From positions 109,625 through 173,624 of the forward strand of contig NZ_JAVRBG010000009.1 of the NCBI RefSeq assembly GCF_031845265.1: DNA of 64,000 nt, written 5' to 3'. The position numbers and the translations under genes were made by a program. Every line of letters starts with the position of its first letter. The stretch's first letter is position 1. Below the pieces are notes generated by a model. That model was not told where the DNA came from. It saw only the letters and a list, made by a program, of their open reading frames with translations, and ran no database searches. This DNA is from Mesonia ostreae. Its GTDB lineage: Bacteria > Bacteroidota > Bacteroidia > Flavobacteriales > Flavobacteriaceae. This document shows, in pieces, positions 54,679 to 63,931 of this stretch.

Positions 54679-55275
54679 CTAATCAGCAGCATAACCCAAA
54701 ACACTCAAGATATTATCCATCCCAAAGAAAACATAAACTTCTCCGCTCGGTTTAATCAATAAATGATTGAGGTCAAAATCTGAATCTTTAAAGAACAACT
54801 TTCTTAAAATATCATAAGAGTCTACATAGATATTATTTTTTTCATCTGCTTTTATTTCTGAATTTTTTGTTCCCATTAAATAGGATTGATAGTTTCTTCT
54901 ATTCATAGAAATCCATCTCCAATACTTCTTAAACTGTGCATCCTCTTGTATTTTATCATCATTCTTACTATAAAGATGAATCATATTTTTTTTATCAGAA
55001 TTATACTTCTCACCAATATTTTTCTTTAATAAAAGATTGATTTGATTATGTTGAAGAGAATCTAAATGTCCGATGTTTTTGTGTTGATATGCTTTTACAA
55101 AAATAGCAGTATCAGTAACTACTTCTTTATGATAGGTTTTTCTTTCATCTAGTTTTAAAAACTGATCTTTATCTATTTCTTGATTTTCTAAATAGAAATA
55201 GGTAGGCTTACCTTGAGACTGACTAAATGCAACGAAGTTGAATAAAAGAAAGAGTAGTGATATGCTTTGTTTCAT
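54679..55275 (-). CDS. Secreted hypothetical protein, 198 aa
   Basis: Signal peptide MKQSISLLFLLFNFVAFSQS, then a basic, Tyr/Asn-rich mature protein with KKYWRWISMNRRNYQSYLMG in the middle and the C-terminal LLIKPSGEVYVFFGMDNILSVLGYAAD. No family recognised; the hydrophilic middle and conserved-looking aromatic C-terminus suggest a periplasmic binding or structural protein. Confidence 0.6.
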   Translation of the reverse strand: MKQSISLLFLLFNFVAFSQSQGKPTYFYLENQEIDKDQFLKLDERKTYHKEVVTDTAIFVKAYQHKNIGHLDSLQHNQINLLLKKNIGEKYNSDKKNMIHLYSKNDDKIQEDAQFKKYWRWISMNRRNYQSYLMGTKNSEIKADEKNNIYVDSYDILRKLFFKDSDFDLNHLLIKPSGEVYVFFGMDNILSVLGYAAD

Positions 55276-55479
55276 AGATAAAAGCTTTAAAATTATTTTC
55301 CTTTAGAAATAATTAATAAATATACTAAAAGTAGTAGTACTATAAAGCAGTCAAATGTTCCTTAATTTTCTGACTTAAAGTTTGCTTAAAAACTTTGAAT
55401 TATTTTTTTGTAGGTAAAACATTTCCAAATCCATTCTAGAGGTCCCAATTGCAAATAAGTCAGCCATTAATTCCACTTG

Positions 55480-55926
55480 TCACTTTGCAGAAATAATAGG
55501 AATGTGTTGTCTTTTTTCAGAAGGACTTTTAATTCTCACTAGAATTCTTTCGTAGTTCCATTTCCCTTGAACTCGGTTGGCAAGAATATGCATTCTTGCT
55601 TTCCCTTTCATGCCCACAATTCGTATCGTAGAATTTACACGCTGGTTATTATTGGAGTATTGAACTTCCCCTTCCAATATCGCCAGTTTATCGATCGGCT
55701 GAATCTCGCCCAAAACTTCTACTGCTTTAGGATTAGATTGTACGTGTTTGAGTGCGTCTTGATAAAGATCTTCATCAGAATAAGCTTGCGCATAGTTGTT
55801 AGTGATTACAGCTATTCCTGAAGAAAAGAAAACTGCTGCGACAATTAAAATAAGCATACTGACGGGTAAAAACCATTTCCAGTTTTTATTCCACCAACTT
55901 CTTTGTACTATTAATTCGTCATCCAC
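55480..55926 (-). CDS. Coa1-family (cytochrome c oxidase assembly factor-like) membrane protein
   Basis: 148 residues: N-terminal SWWNKNWKWFLPVSMLI then one membrane helix (about 17-40) and a periplasmic domain YQDALKHVQSNPKAVEVLGEIQPI, LEGEVQYSNNNQRVNSTIRIVGMKGKARMHI and WNYERILV, matching the Coa1/Tim21-like fold (PF08695). Function in bacteria is not settled. It lies just downstream of a small two-helix gene on the same strand (22-base gap). Confidence 0.75.
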   Translation of the reverse strand: MDDELIVQRSWWNKNWKWFLPVSMLILIVAAVFFSSGIAVITNNYAQAYSDEDLYQDALKHVQSNPKAVEVLGEIQPIDKLAILEGEVQYSNNNQRVNSTIRIVGMKGKARMHILANRVQGKWNYERILVRIKSPSEKRQHIPIISAK

Positions 55927-55948
55927 TAACTTTACTTTTTAAAGCTTA

Positions 55949-56143
55949 TTATCTCACTTTTTTGTAAACAAATCTAGTACTGAAATAAATGGTGGAAATG
56001 AGGATACTTAACATGGCTATCATCCCGAAAAACTCTACGAAACGCATCAACATACTCGGTTCTTTAGGATCGCTATCCATTAAAAAACCAATAATTGTGA
56101 GAGACAATGAAATAATGAAAATGTTTATAATGGATTTTTTCAT
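55949..56143 (-). CDS. Small two-helix membrane protein, 64 aa
   Basis: MKKSIINIFIISLSLTIIGFL forms the first helix; DSDPKEPS is a short polar loop; FFGMIAMLSILISTIYF is the second, followed by a basic tail RFVYKKVR. No family recognised. It precedes the Coa1-type gene by 22 bases, so it is probably its operon partner. Confidence 0.6.
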   Translation of the reverse strand: MKKSIINIFIISLSLTIIGFLMDSDPKEPSMLMRFVEFFGMIAMLSILISTIYFSTRFVYKKVR

Positions 56144-56266
56144 TGGAAAAGGTTTTGATGTATAGATTTAAAACAAATTCTGAAACGTTTTAGTATAGCT
56201 CTTTAGAATTGGTTGTACCGAATTTTTACAGGCCTATTTTGAACCCATACTATTTTCTAAAATTAA

Positions 56267-56279
56267 TTCCGCGAAAGCG
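56267..56279 (+). repeat. 13-bp motif TTCCGCGAAAGCG, site 4
   Basis: Exact copy in the gap between two minus-strand genes (56143 and 56307). Confidence 0.8.
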
Positions 56280-56306
56280 CAAAGCAATCTATAGAAGTAA
56301 GTTAGT

Positions 56307-56933
56307 TTATTTTTTTTGTTTAAAGGTGGTTTTTTCTCCATTTTCAGTTAAAACCCCTGTGCTTCCTTGAGAGCGCCATTTTACTTTCCCTTTGCCATAT
56401 TCAGCACCTTTTGCCCAAGCAGAGATTTGCTTTAACGTGATTTTAGACTGATTTTCTTTTTCTAAACTTACAAACCTTTTGTCGTCCTTACTGAAGTAAA
56501 TGACAGTCATATTCAAATCGTCACTAGTGAATTGATACTCCAACGGACTTATAAGCACCAAGTTCATACTTTTCTTTCCTTCAGAAAAAGTTATATTTTC
56601 TTTATCTTTTTTCCAGCTATAGTTTTCTTTTTCATACATATCTGAATTCCTAGAAGATTTTTTCAGAACTACTTCGTCTTGATTTTTTCTGTCTATTTTG
56701 AGCAAATCCTCATCATTTTCTTTTATAAAATGTACCTCTATAATTTCTCCATTATCACTTTTATAAAGATGATCTGGGGTAATTTCATTACTTTTTAATT
56801 GGGTTGTATTGTCTCCCTTAAAATCTTTAACAGGCTTATTTTCTTTAGTCTCGGTCTCTTTTTGATTGTTTTGATCGTCGCAAGAGGTAAATGAAAGTCC
56901 GCAAACAAGCGCAATTATGATTATTTTTTTCAT
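56307..56933 (-). CDS. Lipoprotein with MliC-like C-terminal character
   Basis: 208 residues from ATG 56933, which gives MKKIIIIALVCGLSFTSC with lipobox FTSC; the longer frame to 57011 adds a second hydrophobic stretch and would bury the signal. After an Asn/Glu-rich linker, residues about 60-130 (HLYKSDNGEIIEVHF, VVLKKSSRNSDMYEKENYSW, ITFSEGKKSMNL) have the layout of MliC lysozyme-inhibitor domains, though the Cys pair is missing. The end (WAKGAEYGKGKVKWRSQGSTGV) is separate. The domain call is tentative. Confidence 0.55.
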   Translation of the reverse strand: MKKIIIIALVCGLSFTSCDDQNNQKETETKENKPVKDFKGDNTTQLKSNEITPDHLYKSDNGEIIEVHFIKENDEDLLKIDRKNQDEVVLKKSSRNSDMYEKENYSWKKDKENITFSEGKKSMNLVLISPLEYQFTSDDLNMTVIYFSKDDKRFVSLEKENQSKITLKQISAWAKGAEYGKGKVKWRSQGSTGVLTENGEKTTFKQKK

Positions 56934-57086
56934 CGTGTTCTTAGTTTTAAAAATAAAAGCTAAAGATATTAAAAGTAGGCTAGGGATAACTAGCTTGAAA
57001 TAAGAATCCATAATTATTTATGCATCATTAAAAATTAGCTTCCGTAAAGCTAACAACCTTAAGTTTTTTATAATCTAGACCAGACA

Positions 57087-57332
57087 CTAATCGGCTATGA
57101 AGAGACCTATGGAAATAATTACCGCGCCCAGCCAATAAAAACCTGAAGCAAATTTGTAAATTTCTTGCTCGTGTTCAACCACAAATTTAACAGGTTGTCT
57201 ATGTAAATCTTGCGCGTTGTACTTTTTATGAAAGCCAATTAAACCTTTAATCACGTTTTTAACAATAAGTCTATTCCAAAGGTAAATTGCGCCAAAAATA
57301 AGTGATACGATTAGAATTTTAATAAGAAGATC
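57087..57332 (-). pseudogene. Two-helix membrane protein frame lacking a start codon
   Basis: 81 codons from GAT 57330-57332 to TAG 57087-57089: DLLIKILIVSLIFGAIYLWNRL (first helix), a basic amphipathic linker VIKGLIGFHKKYNAQDL, and YWLGAVIISIGLFIAD (second helix). The composition is plainly coding, yet the codon before GAT is TAG and there is no ATG, GTG or TTG usable. The sequence around it (AGCTTAGGATC) would need only a T inserted to restore ATG GAT. Either a recent start loss or a sequence error. Confidence 0.5.
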
Positions 57333-57372
57333 CTAAGCTTAATTTCTAATTCATCTAAAATCCATATAAAAA

Positions 57373-58350
57373 TTAATCATTGGTAGTTCCATCTGGATTA
57401 ACCAATTGGCTATTGCGTTTTTGCTTTTTAGATTTTTTCTCTTTTTTATCCTCATTATCATCGGTAGACATGATAATCTCATCCTCTGCGTGCATGTCTA
57501 ATCGGTATGAAACTCCCAGTGCAACTTGCCATCTAGAAGGTGTATTCTTAAAGTTTAACAAACCAGAGACATCTACTTGTAAATCTTTAGTAATAAGATA
57601 AGCTCCTCCAGCACGCGCAATATCATCTGCATAGAAATCGCTTTTTATGGCTTGGTACTCTGCAAATACCGAAACTCTTCCATTTATAGAATGTGTCATA
57701 GTAAAAATCCCAGAGTAAATAGGATCATTCTCAGTCACTTTATCGGCGATAAAATTCATTACAAATACAAAATGCCCCCAGTTATTTTGCGTTATTAATG
57801 CGACCTGCGGACTTATACTCGACTCGTTTTTTAAAAGATATGGATTATCACCAAAAAGAATATTTGCTCCTGCGTAAGCCGATACGGCAGGAATTAAATC
57901 TCTCCACTTAAAACTAAATGTATTGTTGGCTTTCCAACTGTAAATATTTGGTTTCTCAAGACTCCTTTTTTTGTAAGGATCATAAATCAAGTACTTTACG
58001 CCTAAAGTATTGCTTTGAAAGTTACTATACTTATACTCTTTTTCAACTCCGCCAACATCCATACGTTTGGTGGTACTTAAAAATGTTCCTTTTAAATTAA
58101 ACTCTAATTGTTCCATAAAAAAACCAAATCTAAGCTCGTAGTCTAAACCTAAAAGATCTTTTTCCATTCCTAATAAATCGTGAGTATCGTTTCCAAATTG
58201 GGGACCAGTTTCTAATTGTAACACTTGGTTTCCTACCGCAAATGCACCTTGGGAATCTCCAGGTCGATTGGAGTTTATGGTTTCTGTATATTGAGCTTGT
58301 GTGTAAAAACAAGCCAGTGAAAATAGCGATGCAATAAATAATCTTTTCAT
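57373..58350 (-). CDS. Outer-membrane transporter-like beta-barrel protein
   Basis: 325 residues with a signal peptide (MKRLFIASLFSLACFYTQAQ), then TETINSNRPGDSQGAFAVGNQVLQLETG, the N-terminal signature of the transporter (PF13557) barrel family, repeated beta strands with alternating aromatics, and a short Lys-rich tail (KKEKKSKKQKRN) after the barrel strand VALGVSYRL. Likely an outer-membrane porin-type or channel protein. The charged C-terminal tail is unusual after a barrel's last strand. Confidence 0.72.
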   Translation of the reverse strand: MKRLFIASLFSLACFYTQAQYTETINSNRPGDSQGAFAVGNQVLQLETGPQFGNDTHDLLGMEKDLLGLDYELRFGFFMEQLEFNLKGTFLSTTKRMDVGGVEKEYKYSNFQSNTLGVKYLIYDPYKKRSLEKPNIYSWKANNTFSFKWRDLIPAVSAYAGANILFGDNPYLLKNESSISPQVALITQNNWGHFVFVMNFIADKVTENDPIYSGIFTMTHSINGRVSVFAEYQAIKSDFYADDIARAGGAYLITKDLQVDVSGLLNFKNTPSRWQVALGVSYRLDMHAEDEIIMSTDDNEDKKEKKSKKQKRNSQLVNPDGTTND

Positions 58351-58453
58351 AAAAAAATAATTTCATCCAAATATATAGATTTTTGCTATTTTTTATCATT
58401 TAAAAGATGTTTTTAAGCGCGACAATTAATAATTTTGTCAAAAATTGGACTTT

Positions 58454-58729
58454 ATGTATTTAGCTTCTTTTACAGGACTATTAAAAACCATACTTATCAT
58501 AGTTATGGTTTACTTTGGTATAAAATTTTTGTTCAAGCTTTTTAAACCTATGATTTTAAAATACATCATGAAAAAAATGGGAGAGAAGGTAGGAAAGAGT
58601 TTTCAGCAAGGTTTTCGTCCGCCTAATCAATCCAATAAAAGAGAGCCCGAAATTCAGCATCAACCCAAAACGTCAAGAAAAAATAAGAAACCCGTGGGAG
58701 AATATATTGAATACGAAGAAATTGACTAA
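58454..58729 (+). CDS. DUF4834-family membrane protein
   Basis: 91 residues from ATG 58454 (MYLASFTGLLKTILIIVMVYFG); a TTG at 58445 is in frame but ATG is preferred. One membrane helix, a basic amphipathic helix FKLFKPMILKYIMKKMG, and a polar tail rich in Lys/Pro ending EYIEYEEID. Matches the DUF4834 family restricted to Bacteroidetes. Function unknown; it starts the YfhO-GT-flippase operon, with a 33-base gap. Confidence 0.85.
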   Translation: MYLASFTGLLKTILIIVMVYFGIKFLFKLFKPMILKYIMKKMGEKVGKSFQQGFRPPNQSNKREPEIQHQPKTSRKNKKPVGEYIEYEEID

Positions 58730-58762
58730 TTTTCACACTTCTACTTTTTAAATTTCTTCTGA

Positions 58763-61189
58763 ATGAATTTCAACTATAAAAAATTACTTCCGCATCTTTT
58801 TGTTGTTTTTGCTTTTATAATCATTGCGCTGGCCTATTTTAGTCCAGTTTTACAAGGAAAAGTAATCTATCAAAGTGATATTGCTCAATATACCGGAATG
58901 GCTAAGGAGCAGAATGACTTCCGCGAAAGCGAAAAACAAGAGCCTTACTGGACCAATTCTGCATTTGGAGGAATGCCTACTTACCAATTGGGGGCTAATT
59001 ATCCGTATAATTTTGTAAAAGAAATTGACAGAACAATTCGGTTTTTACCAAGACCAGCAGATTACTTATTTCTTTATTTTATAGGGATTTATATTCTCTT
59101 CTTAGTTTTAAAAGTAGATTACAAGATCGCTTTTTTAGGCGCTTTAGCCTTTGGTTTTAGTACGTATTTAATTATTATTCTGGGAGTTGGTCACAATGCC
59201 AAAGCGCATGCCATTGCTTATATGCCAATGGTCCTGGCGGGAATTATTTATAGCTTTAAAGGTAATTATTTTAAAGGTTCGCTTTTGTTTACGGTTGCAA
59301 TGGCTTTAGAAATTAATGCGAATCACCCACAAATGACCTACTATTTACTGCTTTTAGTATTGGTTTTAGGTTTGGCTTATCTTATCGATTTTTATAAAAA
59401 AGAACAACTTCCGCAGTTCTTTAAAGCATTAGTTTTTATGGTTGTTGGCGTAGTTATTGCCGTTGGCGTAAATGCGACTAGCTTAATGGCGACGCAAGAA
59501 TATGGCGAGTTTAGTACGCGCGGTAACACCGGACTTACGATTAACGCAGATGGAACTGAAAAAACTCAAAAAGCAGGTCTTGAATATGATTACATCACCG
59601 AATATAGCTACGGAATAGCCGAAAGCTTCAACTTGTTTATTCCTAGATTTATGGGTGGTTCAAGCTCAGAGAAATTAGACGAAGATTCTGCCTCTTATGA
59701 ATCTTTGTTAAAAATAGGGGCGAGTCCGCAGCAGGCCAAAGATTTTATAAAAAATGCGCCTACCTATTGGGGAGATCAAACCTATATTGGCGCGCCGGCA
59801 TATATTGGAGCAAGCCTTATCTTCTTATTCGTTTTTGCTTTATTTTTGATTCGAGGAAGACTTAAATGGTGGATTGTTGGCGGTTCTATTTTGGCTTTAA
59901 TTTTATCTTGGGGAGATAATTTTGCTTTTGTCACCAAGTTTTTTATCAATTATGTACCGCTTTACAACAAATTTAGAGCGGTTTCTTCCATACAAGTTAT
60001 TATTGAATTGTGTGTGCCTATTCTAGGAATTTATGCATTGGCGCAGGTTTTCCAGAAGAATTATACCAAAGAAGAAATTTTAAAAGCACTTAAAAATAGT
60101 ACCATCGTTGTAGGAGGTTTAGCTTTGGTGTTCTTACTTTTTAAGTCCATGTTTCTTGATTTTACCGGCAAAGGAGATCGCGGGTTAATTGAACAAGTAG
60201 GACCCGATTTTGTACGAAGCTTACGCGAAGACCGTAAAGCTATCTTTACGGAAGATACCTTGCGCTCACTGTTTTTTGTTTTGGCTTGCGCCGGAATTAT
60301 TTGGGCGTTCATTAAAGAAAAAGTTTCCAAGAATTTAGCCATTGCCGGTTTAGGAATCTTAATAGTTATAGATTTAGTAGCCGTAGATAGACGCTACGTT
60401 AATAATGATGATTTTGTATCTAAAGTAGCGATGGAGCAACCTTTTCAGCAAACTTCTGCAGATGCTCAAATTTTAGAAGATAAAGGACATCATCGTGTGC
60501 TCGATGTTTCTGGAAGTCCGTTTAACTCGGCTAGAGCTTCTTACTTTCACAAGTCTATTGGAGGTTATCATGCAGCCAAACCAGGAAGAATTCAAGATCT
60601 ATTCGATTTTCATATTGCCAACGGAAATCAAGAAGTCTTGGATATGCTGAATATGAAATACATGATTATTTCTAACCAAGGAAAAACCATGGCTCAAATG
60701 AATCCTGAAGCCAACGGAAATGCATGGTTTGTAGATGAAGTAAGCATGGTTAAAGGTGCCAATGAAGCTATTTTGGCCTTAGATTCGCTTAATACCAAGA
60801 AAAATGCGGTAGTAGAGGAGAAGTTTGCGGCTATGCTTCCGCGGAAGCGTTTTGAGAATCATTCAACAGATATCATTCAATTAAAAAGTTATCAACCTAA
60901 CGAGTTGGTTTATGAGTATAAGCTAACAGAAGATCGATTGGCAGTATTTTCAGAAGTTTATTATCCCCACGGATGGCATGCTTATGTAGATGGAGAAAAA
61001 ATTGAGCATCTTAGAGCAGACTATGTTTTACGAGCGGCTATGTTACCCAAAGGGAATCATGAGTTGGTGTTTAAATTTCAACCAGAAGTGGTGCAGCAAG
61101 GAAGTATGATTACCTTGGCGAGTGGGATTGTTTTCATACTTCTTATTTTAGTTGGTGTGTTTTATACCAACAGGAAAAAAACTACCTAG
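58763..61189 (+). CDS. YfhO-family membrane glycosyltransferase-like protein
   Basis: 808 residues. About eleven membrane helices; the first extracellular loop has the YfhO hallmark YFSPVLQGKVIYQSDIAQYTG and the ...EPYWTNSAFGGMPTYQLG region (catalytic Asp in the early loop is typical of GT-C enzymes). The C-terminal periplasmic domain (VYYPHGWHAYVDGEKIEHLRADYVLRA) is the usual YfhO end. YfhO proteins in Gram-positives glycosylate lipoteichoic acid; in Bacteroidetes they probably modify surface glycans. Its stop is immediately followed by the next start (TAGATG). Confidence 0.9.
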   Translation: MNFNYKKLLPHLFVVFAFIIIALAYFSPVLQGKVIYQSDIAQYTGMAKEQNDFRESEKQEPYWTNSAFGGMPTYQLGANYPYNFVKEIDRTIRFLPRPADYLFLYFIGIYILFLVLKVDYKIAFLGALAFGFSTYLIIILGVGHNAKAHAIAYMPMVLAGIIYSFKGNYFKGSLLFTVAMALEINANHPQMTYYLLLLVLVLGLAYLIDFYKKEQLPQFFKALVFMVVGVVIAVGVNATSLMATQEYGEFSTRGNTGLTINADGTEKTQKAGLEYDYITEYSYGIAESFNLFIPRFMGGSSSEKLDEDSASYESLLKIGASPQQAKDFIKNAPTYWGDQTYIGAPAYIGASLIFLFVFALFLIRGRLKWWIVGGSILALILSWGDNFAFVTKFFINYVPLYNKFRAVSSIQVIIELCVPILGIYALAQVFQKNYTKEEILKALKNSTIVVGGLALVFLLFKSMFLDFTGKGDRGLIEQVGPDFVRSLREDRKAIFTEDTLRSLFFVLACAGIIWAFIKEKVSKNLAIAGLGILIVIDLVAVDRRYVNNDDFVSKVAMEQPFQQTSADAQILEDKGHHRVLDVSGSPFNSARASYFHKSIGGYHAAKPGRIQDLFDFHIANGNQEVLDMLNMKYMIISNQGKTMAQMNPEANGNAWFVDEVSMVKGANEAILALDSLNTKKNAVVEEKFAAMLPRKRFENHSTDIIQLKSYQPNELVYEYKLTEDRLAVFSEVYYPHGWHAYVDGEKIEHLRADYVLRAAMLPKGNHELVFKFQPEVVQQGSMITLASGIVFILLILVGVFYTNRKKTT
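58919..58931 (+). repeat. 13-bp motif TTCCGCGAAAGCG, site 5
   Basis: Exact copy in the 5' part of the YfhO gene, coding FRESE there. Confidence 0.8.
60837..60849 (+). repeat. 13-bp motif variant TTCCGCGGAAGCG
   Basis: Same one-base variant as at 42879, in the 3' part of the YfhO gene. Confidence 0.6.
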
Positions 61190-62479
61190 ATGCCCAAAAA
61201 AGTACTTATTGTTCTTTATTATTGGCCTCCCGCAGGTGGTCCTGGCGTTCAGCGTTGGTTAAAGTTTGTAAAGTATTTACCAGAGTTTGGAATAGAACCT
61301 ATTGTTTATGCTCCCCAAAACCCTAATTATCCTATAGTAGATGTGTCATTGTTAGATGAAATTTCTTCCTCTATCCAAGTGATTAAGCAGCCTATTTTTG
61401 AGCCTTACGCGGCAGCAAAAGTCTTTTCTAAAGCTAAAACCGAAACCATTAGCTCCGGAATTATTCGAAAAGACAAGAAACAATCTTTTTTAGAAAAAAC
61501 TTTGTTATACATAAGAGGAAATTTTTTTATCCCCGATGCCCGAAAATTTTGGGTACAACCATCGGTTAAATTTTTAAAAGATTTTATTCAGAAAGAAAAT
61601 ATTGAAACCCTAATTACTACGGGTCCGCCACATAGTTTGCACCTTATAGGGTTGCAGTTAAAACAGGCGTTAGGCGTTCGCTGGATAGCCGATTTTAGAG
61701 ATCCTTGGACTACGATTGGGTATCATCAAGAATTAAAGCTTACACAAAAAAATAAAGCCAGACACATCGCACTAGAAAAGCAGGTATTGCGAGAAGCCAG
61801 TACCGTTATCGTTACAAGTTTTAAAACTCAACAAGAGTTTTCAGCAAAAACCAATCGGCCTGTAATTACCATTACCAATGGTTTTGATGGAGAAGTAGTA
61901 GAAGAGAAAGTTAAGCTAGATAAAAAATTCACTATTTCTCATATAGGTTCGTTGCTTTCAAAAAGAAATCCGGAGATGCTTTGGAAAGTATTGAGCGATC
62001 TCTGTATCGATAATCCTGAATTTAAAAAAGCATTTAAACTACAGCTTATAGGAAAAGTGAGTGAAGAAGTTTTAGAAGATTTAAAGACTTATGGTTTGGA
62101 TAAAAATTATAATTATTTAGGTTATATAAAACACTCGTTAATATATGATTATCAAAAATCATCTCAAGTATTACTTTTGGTAGAAATTGACAGTGAACTA
62201 ACTCAAGGAATTATCCCAGGAAAGCTTTTTGAGTATCTTAAAAGCAACCGACCTATTTTAGCGATAGGTCCAGAAAATTGGGATGTGGAAGAGATTTTAA
62301 AAAAGACACAGCGAGATTCTTTTTTGCTTCATGAAGATTATTCCGGCTTAAAAGAACGAATTTTAAACTACTTTCATCACTATCAATCGCAACAATTGAA
62401 GGTAGAGAAAACATCAATTGGGGCATATCATCGTAAGGAATTGACTTCGCAGTTGGCTTCTGTTATTCATAAAGATTAA
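61190..62479 (+). CDS. Glycosyltransferase family 4 protein
   Basis: 429 residues. N-terminal Rossmann start LIVLYYWPPAGGPGVQRWLKFVKYLPEFGIEPIV, the acceptor pocket ITTGPPHSLHLIGLQL, the WIADFRDPWTTIGYH segment, and the donor-site part FTISHIGSLLSKRNPEML, IPGKLFEYLKSNRPILAIG with the E-x7-E-like motif of GT-B retaining enzymes. Starts on the base after the YfhO stop and is followed by the flippase after 4 bases. Probably builds a surface polysaccharide or glycolipid. Confidence 0.9.
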   Translation: MPKKVLIVLYYWPPAGGPGVQRWLKFVKYLPEFGIEPIVYAPQNPNYPIVDVSLLDEISSSIQVIKQPIFEPYAAAKVFSKAKTETISSGIIRKDKKQSFLEKTLLYIRGNFFIPDARKFWVQPSVKFLKDFIQKENIETLITTGPPHSLHLIGLQLKQALGVRWIADFRDPWTTIGYHQELKLTQKNKARHIALEKQVLREASTVIVTSFKTQQEFSAKTNRPVITITNGFDGEVVEEKVKLDKKFTISHIGSLLSKRNPEMLWKVLSDLCIDNPEFKKAFKLQLIGKVSEEVLEDLKTYGLDKNYNYLGYIKHSLIYDYQKSSQVLLLVEIDSELTQGIIPGKLFEYLKSNRPILAIGPENWDVEEILKKTQRDSFLLHEDYSGLKERILNYFHHYQSQQLKVEKTSIGAYHRKELTSQLASVIHKD

Positions 62480-62483
62480 TACT

Positions 62484-63929
62484 ATGGGGATTATTCTAGA
62501 TCAGTCTTTTAAAAATATGATGGTAACCTACATCGGTTTTGCGATTGGTGCCATTAATGTCCTTATTTTATATCCACATTTTTTTGAACCTAAATATTAT
62601 GGGTTAATCACTTATTTACTTTCAGCGAGTACGCTGGTTTGGCCCATTATGGGATTTGGCGTTCACAATACCATTATTAAGTTTTACACGTCTTATAAAA
62701 ACGAAGAAGATAAAAATGCGCTTCTTACGTTGGCAATTCTGCTTCCGTTAGCAGTAGGAGCAGTGATAGGCATCATTAGTTACCTCTTTCAGCAGCAAAT
62801 TTTAAATTATTTTGATTCCAACACTTTAGTCCGACCTTATGTATGGCTTATTCTGGTCATTGCGATTGCTGTCGCTTATTTTGAAGTCTTTTTTGCTTGG
62901 AGTAAATTAAAGCTAAAAAGCGTTTTCGGAAACTTTATGAAAGAAGTTTTTCATCGCTTATTTGTGACTATATTTTTAATCTTATTTTATTATAATATTA
63001 TAGACATAAGCTTGTTTATCTATCTATTAACAGGGGTTTATGTGCTAAGAACACTTATTATAAAACTTTATGCGTATTGGCTTTTGCCACCAAAACTAAG
63101 ATTTCAATTTCCTCAAAATAAAATTCAAGTTTTTAAATATTCATTTTTAATCATAATTGCCGGTTCTATCGCTACCGCTTTATTAGATTTAGATAAGGTT
63201 ATGATAGAGCATTACTTACCTATAGAAGAGGTTTCTGTTTATGGAATCGCGGTGTATATCGCTTCTGTAATTGCCGTTCCTTCTAGAGCGATGCATCAAA
63301 TTACCTTACCCATTACAGCGCAATATTTAAACCATAAGGAATTTGATAAACTGAAGGATTTATATCAAAAAAGCTCCATTAACTTGTTGGTGGTAAGCGG
63401 ACTTATTTTTCTCTTAATAGTCATCAATGTGGAAGATTTGTATGCGTTGATCCCTGAGGAATATCAAATAGAATTTTCAATCATTGTGTTATTGTCGCTT
63501 AATAAATTATATGACAACCTTTTAGGAAATAGCAACAGTATTTTGTTTAATTCTGATTATTACCAAATGGTACTGTTTTCGGGAATTATTATCGTTATTC
63601 TAGCCTTAATACTGAATATAGTACTGATTCCTCTTTACGGAATTTATGGTGCTGCTATAGCAACTTTTATAGCTTTTGCGTTATATAATACCATTAAACT
63701 AGGAATTGTATATTGGAAATTTAATATGCAACCCATAACTTTAGGTACTTTTAAGGTCTTAGGCTTTGTGACAGTATTAGGAGCGGTATTCTATTTGATT
63801 CCGTTAAAGTTTAATCCCATAGTAGATATTCTCATAAGGTCTTCGGTAATCGGATTGATTTATCTCGCAGGAACGTATTATTTTAATTTTTCTGCGGATA
63901 TCAATCGGCTTCTTAAAAAGCTTTGCTAG
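62484..63929 (+). CDS. Wzx/MATE-type polysaccharide flippase
   Basis: 481 residues with twelve to fourteen membrane helices, beginning MGIILDQSFKNMMVTYIGFAIG. The helical pattern, sparse charged residues in the core and segment GSIATALLDLDKVMIEHYLPIEEVSVYGIAVYIASVIAVPSRAM is that of oligosaccharide flippases (PF01943). Last gene of the operon; the following gene is on the opposite strand. Confidence 0.88.
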   Translation: MGIILDQSFKNMMVTYIGFAIGAINVLILYPHFFEPKYYGLITYLLSASTLVWPIMGFGVHNTIIKFYTSYKNEEDKNALLTLAILLPLAVGAVIGIISYLFQQQILNYFDSNTLVRPYVWLILVIAIAVAYFEVFFAWSKLKLKSVFGNFMKEVFHRLFVTIFLILFYYNIIDISLFIYLLTGVYVLRTLIIKLYAYWLLPPKLRFQFPQNKIQVFKYSFLIIIAGSIATALLDLDKVMIEHYLPIEEVSVYGIAVYIASVIAVPSRAMHQITLPITAQYLNHKEFDKLKDLYQKSSINLLVVSGLIFLLIVINVEDLYALIPEEYQIEFSIIVLLSLNKLYDNLLGNSNSILFNSDYYQMVLFSGIIIVILALILNIVLIPLYGIYGAAIATFIAFALYNTIKLGIVYWKFNMQPITLGTFKVLGFVTVLGAVFYLIPLKFNPIVDILIRSSVIGLIYLAGTYYFNFSADINRLLKKLC

Positions 63930-63931
63930 AT

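Noticed and set aside
58130..58399. Alternative minus-strand frame at the start of the outer-membrane barrel gene
   Set aside because: Lies in another frame over the signal peptide and first strands of a well-supported protein.
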